Shown: positions 1 through 13,100, numbered from the stretch's first letter. The stretch: 64,000 nucleotides of DNA from Carettochelys insculpta (GCF_033958435.1 NC_134137.1:239986501-240050500); one strand, 5' to 3'. The notes: generated from the sequence alone by a model not told the origin. Numbers and translations: made by a program.

Positions 1-817
1 AATGAAACTTATCTATCTGAATGTAACAATTTCTCCCACAAAGAGCTTGTTAGAAGGCTCATCAGCCATCTGGAATTTTTATTTCTCCAGGCTGAGAAAG
101 CAATCGTAACCAATCCTCCTGCGAACTATGGAGGTCAGATTTTATTTCTTACTTTTCTATAGCAATAACTCTTTACAGGATGAAGTAGACCAAAGACCCT
201 AAAATCTATACACTTCTCTGCTCTTATAGGACCCTGATGTTCGATGGCTGCCAGATAGAATGTGGTTCCAGTCCAGAATAATGAAATTCTCAGAGTATTT
301 GGTAAAAGAGCTGATGTATTGTAATATAATTTGCCTTTGTAGAATCTACAACTGGAAAGATCACACACAGTCTTCTCAGGATCATAGGGGAATTTGGGTT
401 ACCCAGGAATATTAGTACTAACAGAGATTTGTTTCTGGGATACAGTTTTGTGGAAGTGATTGAAGCTGACAAATTGATGATGATCTAAATCCTAAATTAG
501 CATTTTCCTTCACTTGCCTGAGAGATACATAACCCATGAATAGTGAGAACTAGTTTTAGGATTAAAGAAAATAGTCTTCTCCCTTCTAATGTAAACTGAG
601 GTATGCTACAACTTTTGCAACTCTTAGACAGACAGGTTTTAGAATATTCTGAAACTCCTTGTCCATAAAACAACTTATATCTTGAATGAAATATGAAAAA
701 ATACATTAAGCACTGCTCACCAACATATTTAAACCAAACTAGCACAGCTCTATCTGTCCAAGATCGTAGGCAATGTTGTTGTAGCTGCAGCCATCCCAGG
801 ACAGTAAAAAGTCAAGC

Positions 818-937
818 TGAGTGAGGGAATATCTTTTATTGGACCAACTTTCTTTGGTGAGAGAGACAAGCTTTTGAGCTTACACAGAGCTCTTTATAAG
901 GTCAGAAGTTGGTCTAGTAACAGATATTACCTCATCC
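818..937. repeat. Fold-back repeat with inverted arms
   Basis: The left arm (818-852, containing TATCTTTTATTGGACCAACT) is mirrored by the right arm (905-937, AGTTGGTCTAGTAACAGATA), with a loop of about 50 bp containing GAGAGAGACAAGCTTTTGAG. The same left-half sequence recurs at 60708-60800 without its right arm, so this is a dispersed family. Family name not assigned. Confidence 0.65.
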
Positions 938-992
938 ATCTTATGTCATTAATGTCAAAGATAGTGTTTAGGACCAATCTATATTTAAAATT

Positions 993-1022
993 TACACATA
1001 CATATGCACACACATATACACA
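993..1022. repeat. CA/TG-rich microsatellite beside exon 30 donor
   Basis: An imperfect alternating purine-pyrimidine tract (ACACATACATATGCACACAC on plus). In the VWF transcript it is UG-rich and starts about 10 nt after the exon 30 donor. Confidence 0.75.
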
Positions 1023-1032
1023 ACTGACTTAC

Positions 1033-1176
1033 CTAGTTTGCTGGGACCTTGATCTCTTTGCTGAATTGAGCTCACCCTATTTAGTAGATTTTCTCTCTCT
1101 TGTGGCATGTTCCATGAAATTTCTAAAGTATTTGCCCTTCCATACTGGAGAACAGACACTTGAGTCAAGGTATTGC
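1033..1176 (-). CDS. VWF: VWF exon 30: A3 domain, second part
   Basis: 144 bp (human 141), acceptor CCCTTCAG|GCAATA, donor AAACTAG|GTAAGT, phase 1 at both ends. It encodes [20 protein letters not shown] then [20 protein letters not shown]. The TQVSVLQYG core is the second strand of the A fold and matches human. One codon longer than human, near the variable loop after the exon start. A TG-rich stretch lies about 10 nt past the donor. Exon 31 is not in the window. Confidence 0.95.
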
Positions 1177-4100
1177 CTGAAGGGAAAAGCAGAAGACAAA
1201 TTATATAAATCAAAGAGTCCACCTGAACAATTTAAAACATAAATCTTAGTCACTTTATATGAAGTAGAATGGATTGGGAATTTCCCATCAAAATTATTTT
1301 CTGAAAGAAAATAAGTTTCCACAAAATTTTCAACATCAAAAAACCCTGATTTCGTATAAATCTTCCAATTTTTCATTCAGAAAAATGTAAATTAAATAAT
1401 GTTATGTGAGTTTGAACATTTTGCTTTGTTGAACCAATCTGAATAGTTTTATCTGAATTAGTTTAACAAAATGTCAAACTGTGTTTTCCTCAAAACACAT
1501 TGTTGTACGGGGAGTTATAATTTGGGTCCCATTCTATCTTATGTCATGATTAGAGAGATTAGAGAGAGTGGTCATACTTAGTCAAGATGTTTTTAACATC
1601 AGGAGATTTTTCAAGCAGTAGATGCATGCACCTAGAGCACGGGGGGAATCTTACTGTTAGGACTGGGACATAAGTGGCCACATCCAGTTGCTATAATCAG
1701 GAGCTAGGCCAAGGGTTCCAGCCAGAACTGGAGACCATCGCCAAGGATCAGAAACTGTTCATAGGAAAACAAAAACCCAGAAGCATGGCAAGGAAGCCAG
1801 CTCCAGGAATTAGGCAAGGCAGGCTCCAATATAGCATCCAAGTAGAGCCCGTTTTATGCCATCAACATCCTGTGTCCCTCTTGGGTTTCAGTAGAAAAGT
1901 CTGATCAATCAGATATCCTGGAGTTCTTCCATTCAGGGCCCAAGCAAGCCACCCTTTTGTAGCTTCAGGTTTCATGGTCTCTTTGCTTGATTAGTTAGTA
2001 GTAAGCTGCTGAGTGGGAGTAGGAACAATTGACTGGAACCCTGCAGAAACAGGTTTGAGATCTATCGGTTTGTAACAGTTGCCCCCTTAAAACAAAATAT
2101 TGTCCCCCTCCCTCAGGACATTTCCCCAGCCATCATCAGGAAGGATATGATTCTAACCCGCACTGGACCCAAGTGCACCACCTCCTGTATCTTGACATGA
2201 GAAACAGCCAAAATTTCAGCTGACACCAGGCATTTTCCAAATCCTCCTCTGACACCAATCAATAGAAAGAAATACAGGGGATCACTCACGTATGGAAAGT
2301 TGAGTTTAAACACTTTCTCAAAGCAGGTTGTACATGTGTAAAGCATTGAGGTCAATACTGCCACGGGCCTTGCATGAATAAAGCCAGAACAAAAAGCTAT
2401 TACAGTTAAAGGGCTGTTTACTTACCAACGTTAGAGCGTTCAATAAATGCTTTTACAAAACTTTTCATTTCCTCAAAATCTGATGCTCCAACATTAGAAC
2501 TTCCACCCAGAAGAAACATGATATCCATTGGTCTGCTGCAATGTACTGAAAAGCATATTAAAATGCTTCTTATACAAAATACCAAGTATCTGCTGAATAA
2601 GGCAAGAAAGATGGAAGCAAAAGGACAGAAGGCAGATGGAGGGTGGGAAAACAGCAATGCAGTTCTTCTGATAGAAGCAACAACATCTTCCACGTCAGAA
2701 CATCCTAGACTATATATTCAACATGAGAGCTTTGCTCCCTAGGTCTCCAAGAAAAACATCTCATGATCATTCCCAAACCCAACAAAACTTTAAGATGTTG
2801 CTTTATTTGGCAGAGATGAGGTCTCAGGTGGTATTCCATGTCCATTTTTGAACAACACACTTTCAGAAGAGACGTGGACAAAATATTGAGACAGTCTGGA
2901 GGACGGCAACAAAAATGATAAGAGTTTAAAAGAACTGGGCATGTTTTGTCTGGAGAAGAAAAGAATGAAGGTGGAACATAGTAACAGGTCTTATGCAAAA
3001 GGTTGCAAATAGTACAGTGATCAACAGTCCTCTATGCCACTAAGGGCAGGTCTACACTATGGGAAGAAATTGATGTAAGATATGCAACTCCAACTCTGTG
3101 AGTTGTGTAGCTGCAGCTGAAGTACCTTGCACCAATTTTCTACGTTGTCCCCACAGTGCAAAGTTGATGGGAGAAACTCTCCCATCAGCTTTCCTTACTC
3201 TTCCCTAGAGGAGTACCAAGATCAATAGCAGTGCTAAATCAACCCCAGAAAATCACCACCAGCACATTGACCTGGCCATGACTGTAGACAAGCCCTAAGG
3301 GTAGGAAAAGTAGGAATTGGTTTAGTTTGCAGTACAGGGTATTTAGGTTAGATATTAGGAAAAAGCATTCTAACAATAAGGGATGCCAAGTACTGGAACA
3401 AGTTACATAGGGAGAGTGTGGAATCTTCATCACTAGATTTTAACAGAATACCTATGAGGTATGGTATAGGCCAGTGATTGGCAACCTGCAGCCCACAGGC
3501 AGCCCATCAGAGTAACATGTGCAGCCCGCAAGCCATTTTGTTTACTGTTGCTCACACACAGGGTTACCAGATTCTGCTGGTTTCCAGACAGAGTTTTTTT
3601 TCCCCCACCACCGATATTACTAATGTGACGTGCATATAAAGCAAGGGCCTCTGAAGTGAGGTGCATGTGGACTGCACACAACATTGATTGTGAGAACCAT
3701 GCATTCTCTCCACATCCAATTCGTACGCCACACAAATTTAACTCATGCACGTGCAGTTAGGAAAACTACCACATCCCAGGAGGCTGTCTTCGTTACAAAT
3801 ATCTTGCGGCCCGCTGAGATGAAGGAGAGCCAGTCATGCAACTCCCTCACTAGCCTAGGTTGTCTGTCACTGGCCCAGGTACATTTAATCCTACCTCAGT
3901 GAGGGGATGAAGTAGATGACCTCTTAAGAGCCCTTCCAGCTCTATATATTTATGATTCACAAAGAAGTTTCACAGTGAAATAATCAAACCCCTAGAAGCA
4001 GAGGAAGGAAGCGATTTTAACTTCTAATAGGCAAGCAGATAAAAATCAGGTATATACGGGTCCATCAGCTGTTTTTTAATGACCTGAAAACCAAAACGGA

Positions 4101-7100
4101 ATCCTACAAAATGTCAAAACATGAACAAAGTGCTAAGGAAAAGTACAAAAGAACAGCACAATCATGAAGGAACAAAATAAGAAAGACTAAGGCCAAATCT
4201 ACACTAAACTAAAGTGATGTGATTAGGAGCTGACAGAGTGAAACAAGCTAGGGCCACTTCCAGAGGCGAGTAGAGAGGCAGGCTTGACCTCTGCTGCTGG
4301 TGCCAAACCCAACGCTAATCCTCCCCAGTCTGTGTTGCTCAGGGGAGGGGGCTTGGAACAAGAAGTGGAATGGGGGCAGGGAGGAGTACAACAGGGATGG
4401 GAAGAGGGAGGACAGAGTGGTGCAAAGGTGGAGCTTAGGGAAAGGGGTGGAGTGTAGGCAGACTGGAGCAGAGCAGGTGTGCAACAGGAGCAGACTAGGG
4501 GCAGAGCAGGGACAGACCAAGGGATTTTCTCGCCCCCATCCCCCCTTCGCCAAGGGATGACCCTACTGGGAGCAGCCCATCGCGGGACCAGCCTGGGGGT
4601 AGGGATGGCCCCCAGAGCCTGCAACACTGCATATCGCAGCAAGCAGACATGTAAGGCCCCACAAAATTCTGGACAATTTGGTGCCCCAAATTTTGTCATA
4701 CTTACCAAGTGACATATTTTGCATATTGGTAGGGACAGCCTTGCTCCCTCAGTGTTCTTGAAACAAATGACATCTGGGGCTTGTTAAGTGGAAGGCTGGC
4801 ATCTACAGCTCAGTGCTTGATACTAGGAAAGGCAGGGTTGTGACAAGCAGAGGAGGTATCCTGAAGACTTGGAAAGCAACATGCAAAACTGAATCTCTCC
4901 TTTATTCCAGAAAAAGCGTGATGAAAAAGAGAGAATGAAAATATATCCAACCTTACCCGGTAGCACCATGGATTGCCCTGAGCAGCATGTTTTCAACACT
5001 AGGTCGGGCGCTTCTCGAATAAGTTTGTTATAACCGTCTATGATTATTGGTGTGTGGTGTTGACTGATCTTCTCAAGCTCTTGAATGTTCACATTGGGAC
5101 TAACACCTATAGGGATCACATTTATGTCATCCGAAACACGAGAGATGACATCAGTGGCAGGGTTTGCAGTTACCATGTACACTAAGTGTGGCACTTCTCC
5201 CCGACCCCCATTGTCTGTGGTAAATGTGTGTTCAGAAACATAGTTGAGGGCATTTCCAGTGTTGGTGGCATTCCCTCCTTGGTACTGTATCTTCCTCACA
5301 TTCTCAATAATATTTTCCTTTGACTGTGGTTCCTTGAAGGAATACTCAACTGTGACAGTGTACGAGTACTGTATAATAGTAATATGAATGGTTTCTTCTC
5401 CTATGTCCATTTCTCTGAGAACTTTAGCAATGAACTCCTTGATTAGATTAAAGTTCTCTTCTCCTACTTTTTCAGACCCTTCAACAACAAAAGCTATATC
5501 AAGCACTTTGGAAATTACTGGTCTTTGAGTTGGCAATGGTGTCATAGTTGATCTTGTGAACTCCCAGTCTTGATAGGGCACTGTCATGAAAATTGCCTGG
5601 GATGGAACTGTAATAGGCTTTTGAGTAGTAGTTGTTAACACAACAGGTACGTCAGGTGCAAGATCACACAGGTAATTGATTATTTCATCCTTGTTCTCCA
5701 TTAGCTCTTGCACATTGTTCATTATGAAGGCCTTGTTTTCTGGCCGCTGCCTTTCAATTAGCTTGATTTGCTCCATACTAACAAATGGTCCAATTCCTAC
5801 TGGCATTACTATGATCTTCTTCTTTTTCAAAAGAGGGAGGATTCTCCGAATTTCTCCTGGAGACTTGCTGGCTGTCAATAACAGAGCAATTCTGGCAGCA
5901 TTTGTCCTTGGGGCCTTTCCAAACACATGGAATACAATATATTTGAGCACTTCAGGGGCAGAGGCAACTTCTCCACCAGTGTATTTTATGTTTTGGACAA
6001 TCTTCTTCATCTGAGATTGTGTTTTAATATCTTTGAGACCAAGATAGATGTTGGAACCAGTGCCATATTCCAGAACAGACACTCTGATTTTCTTTTGGGA
6101 GATGTGGAGTTTTTCCATCATGCTAATTATGAAAGCTTTTAATAATTCAAAGTCCTTTTCTAAGAGCTTATTGGAGCCATCCATCAGGAAGGCCAGGTCC
6201 ATCATTTTGCTGCAGGAGTATACACGTGTCCCTACATCTATATCTGTATCCTCTGGAGCAACTGGCGTTGGAGTAATGGCTACTTCCTCTCCCTCTGATG
6301 ACTCACAGGGAGTACATGTTAAGTTCTTTCCTTCACAATAACTGCAAGAATCACCAAAAACCAGAGGTAAAATGGATATGAATAAAAATAAATCACCCTA
6401 GAATTAATATAGTTATACCTCACGTAAAAATGAGTATTAAAACAATTCAGGAGGAATATATGATTCCCATGCCATAGTGTATCAACTGACTACCAAGATC
6501 CATATCCTACTTTGATTAGTATTCTGTTTGCTGCTTCCCAGAGAATATAACTGACACCAATGGTGCTACCTGGCCAATTGCACATACACACATCCCTCGC
6601 TATACAAGCACAACTGGTTCCCAACTTTCTGCTCGTAGGCAGAAAATCCTAAGAGGGACACTAAATTCCTATTAAATTACAAGTAAAAGTTTCTGATTAG
6701 TTCCTAGGGCTTCTAACTCAGGGAAGGAGTGACAGCAGGTGGTGCTGCTTTTGAAAGGTGAGTGAACCTTGGGTTGGGGAGGGTTAAAGGCTGGGGGTAG
6801 TTTGGGGTGGAGCGTGGGAAGGAGGGTTAAAATCTGGTGGCGGGTTTGGAGGGGTTCAGGCTGCCATGGTCTGGGGCCGGCGGCTCAGGCAGCAGGGGGA
6901 TCTGGCTGAGAGATGATAAGGGGGGTCTGGCTGCTGCTGTTTGGGGCTGTGGGGCCACAGGGGTCAGGCGGCGGGGGGCCTGGCTGCTACAGTTTGGGGC
7001 CACGGGGCCGGTGGGGGTCAGGCCAGGGGGGTTACAGGCAGCAGGGGGTACAGGTGGCAGGCTGCGGGGCGGTCAGGCTGTGGGGCTGGGTCAGGTAATG

Positions 7101-10100
7101 GGGGTTACAGATGGCGGAGGGGTGGGGGGTCACAGGTGGCAGCAGGGTCTGGCCACTGGAAGGTTAGGCTGCGGGGGGTCAGTAAGGGGGTCTGGCTACT
7201 GCGGTTTAGGGCTGCGGGGCAGGGCGGGTCTGGCTACGGGGCCGGCAGGGGCATCAGGCTACCACAGTTTGGGGCTGCGGGGCCACCAGGGGCAGGGGAT
7301 GGTCAGGCTGTGGGGCCAGCAGGGGGTCTGGCTGCAGTGGGTTGGGGCTGCAGGGCTGTCAGACTATGGGGTTGGATCCATGGGGTGGGGGACTCATATT
7401 AGTGGGAGCAGGAGTTCACTCGTAGAGTGAACTAAGGTAGGTAAATATGTCCCTCGTTTAAGCACGTACTCATAAATAAAGTACTTGTTTAACAAGGGAT
7501 GAGCGTAGTGGGAAAAATCTCCATATCCCTGCAGCATTGTTGGGTTATCTAATAATGGAATCATTACTAATGGAAATACATGAATATATGTATGCAGGAA
7601 GCATGTAAAAAATACTAAGTTTATTAGATAAACATCTTCCTGAGCTGTCTGTAGCTGAATGTTCTTCATATCATGGAAATGTGACGCAAAATAACTTTGG
7701 TGTGAAAGCTACATTGAGGCCACTAGGATTTGTATGCTCTGGTTCTGGTGAAGATTATCAGTAGATTTGGCTTACACCCTATGGTTGTACATTCACTAAG
7801 AAAAAGTGTATATTCCTCACTAGAGTCACAACTTGAAAGAACTAACTAGAGGTAAAACCCTAGCGAAGACAAGTCAGTTTGTAATTTGACATAGTTGCCA
7901 TGTTGAGTTAAAGACTTTGAAAGAGACAAGGGTTTCCCTTGACCTGCTAATTCATGTGAAAAATACCCACTGGTGTGTCGGAATGAGGATTATACCTCAA
8001 GTTAGTTCATTCAAGTTAGCTACTGCAAATTAAGAGCACACCCTTTTTCCCCAGAGTGAAGACCAAACACCTCTTGACTGCAGCTCATATCTAATGGGTT
8101 TCTTCAAACCTGTAATTTTAAACTGAAGTTTCAGCCATAGAAAACCATTCAGTCCTAATGACCCTTTGCTATCGTCCTCATGAAACTGGCTGAATTCACC
8201 TGGATCCCTCTGGGCACTCTCCTGAATTTTAGGCCATTTTATTAGTCTTACCTGACTTCCCTCTCACACACGTTTTTTTCTTATTATCTTGACTTTAGCT
8301 TTTGCCACATGTGATTTTCTCTATTTTTTTAAATCTTGTTTTTTTCTCTCTTCCTTACTAAAATTCTTCCAGTTCTTTTCCTCTCTCTTTCTCTCAGTAG
8401 CTATAGCTATACAACCATTCCTCTTTTGAAAGAGGCATGCAAATGAGGAAAATCAAAAATGCAAATGAGGGTCAGATTTACATGTCAGGTGCCTCATTTG
8501 CCTAATTTTCAAATTTTCTTTTTTAGGAATAAGGGTTCTTTCACAAACAAGGTTTATTTTTTAAAATATCTGTATCGACACTGCTTTTTTTCCTTTGAAA
8601 AGAAGCTCTTTTGAAAGGAGAATATGCAAATGAAGTGCCAGATATGTAAATCTGAAAATGCAAATTAGGGACAATTTCCCTTATTTGCATGCCTCTTTCA
8701 AAAGAGGAATGCTAGCGTAGCCGTAGCCAGTGTCTTTTCTCAGAAAAGTTGGCACTGCCCTCTCTTCCTTATTTTTCTTCCCTTCATTTTTTCCCTTGAC
8801 ACACCTCCCCTGGAACATTATCATTTTTCCCACCTCTTTAGGCTTCTCCACCCCTGCCTCACACACACACTTTCTTCACAGATATTCATTTCTTCTCTAC
8901 TTCTTTTTCTTCACCTTTTTCTCTCCCCCATAAGTTTTCCCATCTACTGCCCTTCACCTGTGTCTATAGCCTTGCAGGAGACTGCCTGTGATCCCTTAGT
9001 AGGACTTCAGTAGCTCCTGCACTGCCAAAAATCTATCTGTTCTGTGCTCGGCCTGATGAAATAAGGCACACTGAGCCTAAAATAGCATGAGACACAGAGT
9101 AGGGAAAAAAATACGTAAAATAGCATTTGTCCCTCCAGAAATCCAGAAGACATTGGAAAAGATTGAAAAAAAAAATCAGGATTTTCTGAAGACTCTGGGT
9201 AACTGAAAGGTTCTTGGTTTGGTTTCACATTTACTAACATTGTAACTACAGTATTTTCAAAATTCTTTCCCCATTGATGCTAATAAGACACTGAGGATAT
9301 TTGATAATGCACAGAATACGCTGAGCAGGTGTCTCCAATAATCTCCACTATGGACACGTCTACACTAGACCTGAAAGTTGATCCTAGTTATCCAATTCCA
9401 GCTACAACAATTGCATAGCTGGAATCAAATGTATCTAGGATTGACTTATCTGGATGTCCTCACGGAGAGAGGTCGACAGGAAAAACTCATGATAATGAGC
9501 AGCACAGGGTTTGAGCCCTGATCATTCAGTTTTGTGCATCCCCAAGAGCTGTGTGAAACCAAACCCCAGAAGATTGGCCCTGACTGTGTTGATCTCCCGG
9601 TAAGTATAGACATACCGTATGAAAAATAGGTGAATAGCTGCTCCAAACTCACTCACATAGAAGCAATAAACCAAAGAGCATGACAAAAAATAAAAGTATT
9701 CCAAACCTCAAAACAGACCAGCACCTGAAATCAAGCAATCTTCAAATTCAAAACTCCTTTGTAATTTCCCTCAAGTTACTTCTAGAGCAACTATCACCTG
9801 TATGTTCAATAGAACTCTAGAGGCATTACTAGCATTCTTTCCCTGCTTTTAAGAGGCAGTAGTGACACTCATCTAGCTCACACTTCCACACAATAAGAAC
9901 TGTTTACCCTGTGTGGGATCAAAGACAAAACCAGTGCCATTACAAGGGTATGGCGAGTGAGACACTTGCCTCAAGTGCATAGCTGAGGGGGCGCAGAAAA
10001 ATATAGAAAATTAATTTATTGTTTATGCAAATATCATAGTTTTAATAAAAGTGTTATTACTGTTATTTATCAGAGAGGTGGGAGTGTTAGTCTACATCGT

Positions 10101-13100
10101 CGAGAACAAGAAGAAGTCCTGTAGCACGTTATAGGCTAACAGATATTTTGGAGCATGAGCTTTTGTGGGCAAATACCTGCTTCGTCTTTGCCCACAAAAG
10201 CTTTTCCAAAATATCTGTTAGTCTACAAGGTGCCACAGGACTTCTTACTGTTATGTATGTATTTTCCCTTTTACTACAAAATAACTACTATGAATATATA
10301 AACACAAGGGGGCGCAATTTTATATTCTTGTCTCAGGTGCAAAATTAGCTAGTTACAGCACTGGACAAAACAGCCTCAGTGGAGTTGCTTAGGATTTACA
10401 GCAGGATAGCTCAGAATTTGGTCCATACTCTTTAAATCATGGTTTTGCTCTGAAAATTTGATCTAAAAATTGAATCATGGTTCTACTTTTGTCATCTTTC
10501 AATGACTCTAGGAGCAAACGTGTGCAGTTTGTAAGTAAAAGAATTGCTTTGTCTTAACTGTCAGAGCTACAGACTCCAAGCATGGGATCTGAGACACAAG
10601 CTGGATTTTTTTTTCCTCCTCTCACATCACCACCAGCTTCCTTAGGCCAGCAAAATTCTTTCCTCAATGGCTCTTGTGAAACTTTGCTGTCTTCAACATG
10701 GCTGCATAAACATAACTATTTGAAACATAGTAAACAATTCCGGGGAAGAAGTGTGTGAAAGGATGGGCAGCTTCACAGTGCTAACAAGAAAGATGGGCAG
10801 TAAACACTTATTTTCTTCATTAATGAAAGCAATCCAATGAGCAGTCTATGAAGTAAGAAGATGCTATTTTTCAGGGCAAAACAACACTTTGCACATGTCA
10901 TCCAAATTAAAGCTCTCCCATGGCTGTGCTCTTTTACATTGCTTTTACCTTCTTTATTGAAGAATACACAACTCCCTTTGGCATTTAGCATATTGTAATA
11001 TATGATTTATTATTTTAATCCTAATGTAATATTTTGTGAATGAGATTCCAAGTTCCTTTGGATATTTGCTATAAAAGTAATTTTTGTACAATATTTTCTA
11101 TTGTTTGTACAGATGGTGTAGGCATCTAAATTAGGTGACAGCTACATGCAAAGATGTTTCCCTAGTGAGGTAAGTTTACATAATGTTCTGAAACCTTATG
11201 TGAGTAGTGCTTAGTGTATCAACATTAAAGATAAATTATTATTAAGTACTGTGAAAATTAGGGAACTGGTTTACGTAGATGCATTTTTGACCTTTTGATG
11301 GAATTCAGGTCTTGCAATTTTTACTGTTAAAAGAAAATACATTATTTAATTAATCAACGTAACAGAACTAATTCCATGGAGTTTATAAAATACAGAGTTA
11401 GTTACCACCAGAGACAGGCCAGAGATTCAAAGTTCATACCCAGTCTGAACTTGAAAAATGTTCAGGATGTTTGGATCTAATGTTTTAGTTTGAGCCATAG
11501 TTTTTTTCAGATTTATATCCATTTCTATTAAATGTGGGCCAATTACTTAATGGACGGATTTCATATATGTACAGCGCTACACCTGAGTAACAGAGGTTTC
11601 TATCCATTAGAGGTCTGGGCATCTGAAGGATGCCACATTATTACACACCTTGCTCTTGTACAGGACACAAAAATAATGAGTTCCTTGGCCAAAGCAATTT
11701 AAGGCCCTGATTCTGCACAGTGCATGCATTGCCACGCACATTCCCTTTGACTGCATCGGTGGTTTCAAACCTACAGGTTGGGACCTAGTACTGCATCATG
11801 GAATGTCAGGTACTGGGTTGCCTTGCTGAAGAGTGGCCAGGTGAGCAGCAGGGCTCCTAAGGACACCCTCCTGCTAGTCCTGGTACCACAGAGCTTACTG
11901 CACCCTGGAAGCAGGCAGCAGCAGGCCTGGCTCCTAGATGAGGGGGAGTACAGGATTCTGCATGATGCCTCTGTTTTGAGCACCACCTCTGCACTCCCTT
12001 TGGCTGATAACTGGCTAGAAGTAGTGCTTATGGATGACAGCAGAGCACAGAGCTGCTTGCATGCCTGTGCCTAGAAGCCAGGCCATTTGCTTACTTCTTC
12101 CAGGGCACTGCATGGTCCACAGTAATAGGACAGGAAGGAAGCCTGCCTAAGCACCCTTGCTGGCTGGGAAACACTGGAGGTAAGCCATGGCCCAACCCCA
12201 TTCCGTATACACCTGTCCCAGCCCAGAGGCTGCCCCATACTGGCAGCCCCTTTCTGTTCTCCAAATCCACCATCCCCAGCCTCAACATACAGCCCTCACG
12301 CGACTAAATAGGTATAAAAGAGGTTGAAAACCGCTGGACTTCATAATGCCCAGATGCAAATACTTACAGCATCGGGCAAACTCTTCTGTAAATCTTGGGG
12401 AAACTACTCTTCAAATTACGCAGCTTAACCTTCCAACAATGAACAGTCTCAGTGTAGTTCGACACAGTCCACACAATCATATGCTTAACTTTATATAGCA
12501 TGTTAAAGTATCAGTATAGGTACAGATTCTGATACTCATGGTGAACAGCACCCTATTCCAAAAATGGAGTGAACAAGATCACTTGTGGAGTTGGGCTAGG
12601 TTTTTCAAAGCAGGCACATGGCGTTAGATACCGCATTCCCACTGAATTTCAATAAAGTTTGTACACCTAACACCCTTAGTCATCTATGAAAATTTCATGA
12701 ACTACTGTATATGAAAAATGATGATATATTCAGGTCCACAATAGTAAATTCAAAACTATATCCACAGTATATTCATGGAAATGAAATTTACCTCTGCCCC
12801 CATAAAAGACACTCACGTTGAATAAAAATCTATAACTTACCAGGACCGACAATGTTCATGATCATCTTTGTTCAAAACAACCTTCTTTCCATGGGGGATC
12901 CTGGCACCTTCTAATATACAAACAGGACAGTCTTCTGGATTAACACATGACTGGGATAATTCATCGAGTATTTTTTCTGTTATAAAACAACATAGCAGGG
13001 TTTCAGAAGTTGCTAAGCAGATGTTTAGCTGATTGTCATATTTAGCAGCTTTAAAATGTGACAAGAGCAATGGTATTTGGTTTGGGCTCAAAAGTTCTTA

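Larger units (their letters stand above)
1..1032 (-). other. VWF intron 30 (5' part)
   Basis: Noncoding. It contains a TG/CA-rich tract next to the exon 30 donor and a small fold-back element (818-937). Positions 1-800 are unremarkable AT-rich sequence in which I recognise nothing. I searched both the frames and the sequence for exon 31 (the AVVILVTD core of A3) and did not find it. Confidence 0.8.
2866..3960 (+). mobile_element. CR1/L3-type LINE 3' remnant, interrupted twice
   Basis: Three collinear pieces (2866-3043, 3299-3471, 3873-3960) give the usual end of a CR1-like element: a degenerate reverse transcriptase C-terminus, then the trailer GAGCCCTTCCAGCTCTATAT followed by TTATGATTCA. 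Two younger DNA transposons split it. Too decayed to encode protein. Confidence 0.7.
2546..4956 (-). other. VWF intron 28
   Basis: 2411 bp. It is mostly a degenerate LINE broken by two DNA transposons (listed separately). 3960-4200 is unremarkable. 4230-4700 is a purine-rich, GC-rich block (long runs of GGGA, GGAG, CAGAGCAGG on plus) with open frames on both strands caused by composition. 4191-4212 looks like a transposon end (GGCCAAATCTACACTAAAC) whose partner I could not find. Confidence 0.7.
6342..12840 (-). other. VWF intron 27
   Basis: 6499 bp. Contents: G-rich minisatellite, octamer-rich fold-back MITE, MITE 9352-9617, hairpin element 10067-10244 and hAT element 11757-12336 (listed separately). 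6360-6700, 7440-8390, 9620-10050, 10260-11750 and 12340-12840 show nothing I recognise. 8730-9000 is pyrimidine-rich on the plus strand. Confidence 0.75.

Noticed and set aside
2113..2364. 83-codon minus-strand frame in intron 29
   Set aside because: No recognised domain; not in phase with splice sites; not similar to VWF.
3464..3880. 8-bp TSD for the hAT-like element at 3472
   Set aside because: The flanking octamers match at only 4 of 8 positions, so I do not claim a duplication.
4230..4712. Open frames of 77-161 codons on both strands
   Set aside because: Purine-rich, low-complexity composition; no domain and frames overlap on both strands.
4823..4956. Extension of the A1-A2 frame past the exon 28 donor
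   Set aside because: A consensus donor GTAAGG at 4956 and the correct phase for exon 29 show that the open frame beyond it is intronic.
6837..7430. 197- and 153-codon Gly-rich open frames
   Set aside because: They lie in a G-rich repeat and are open in several overlapping frames because stop codons are rare in such composition. No domain, start context or homology.
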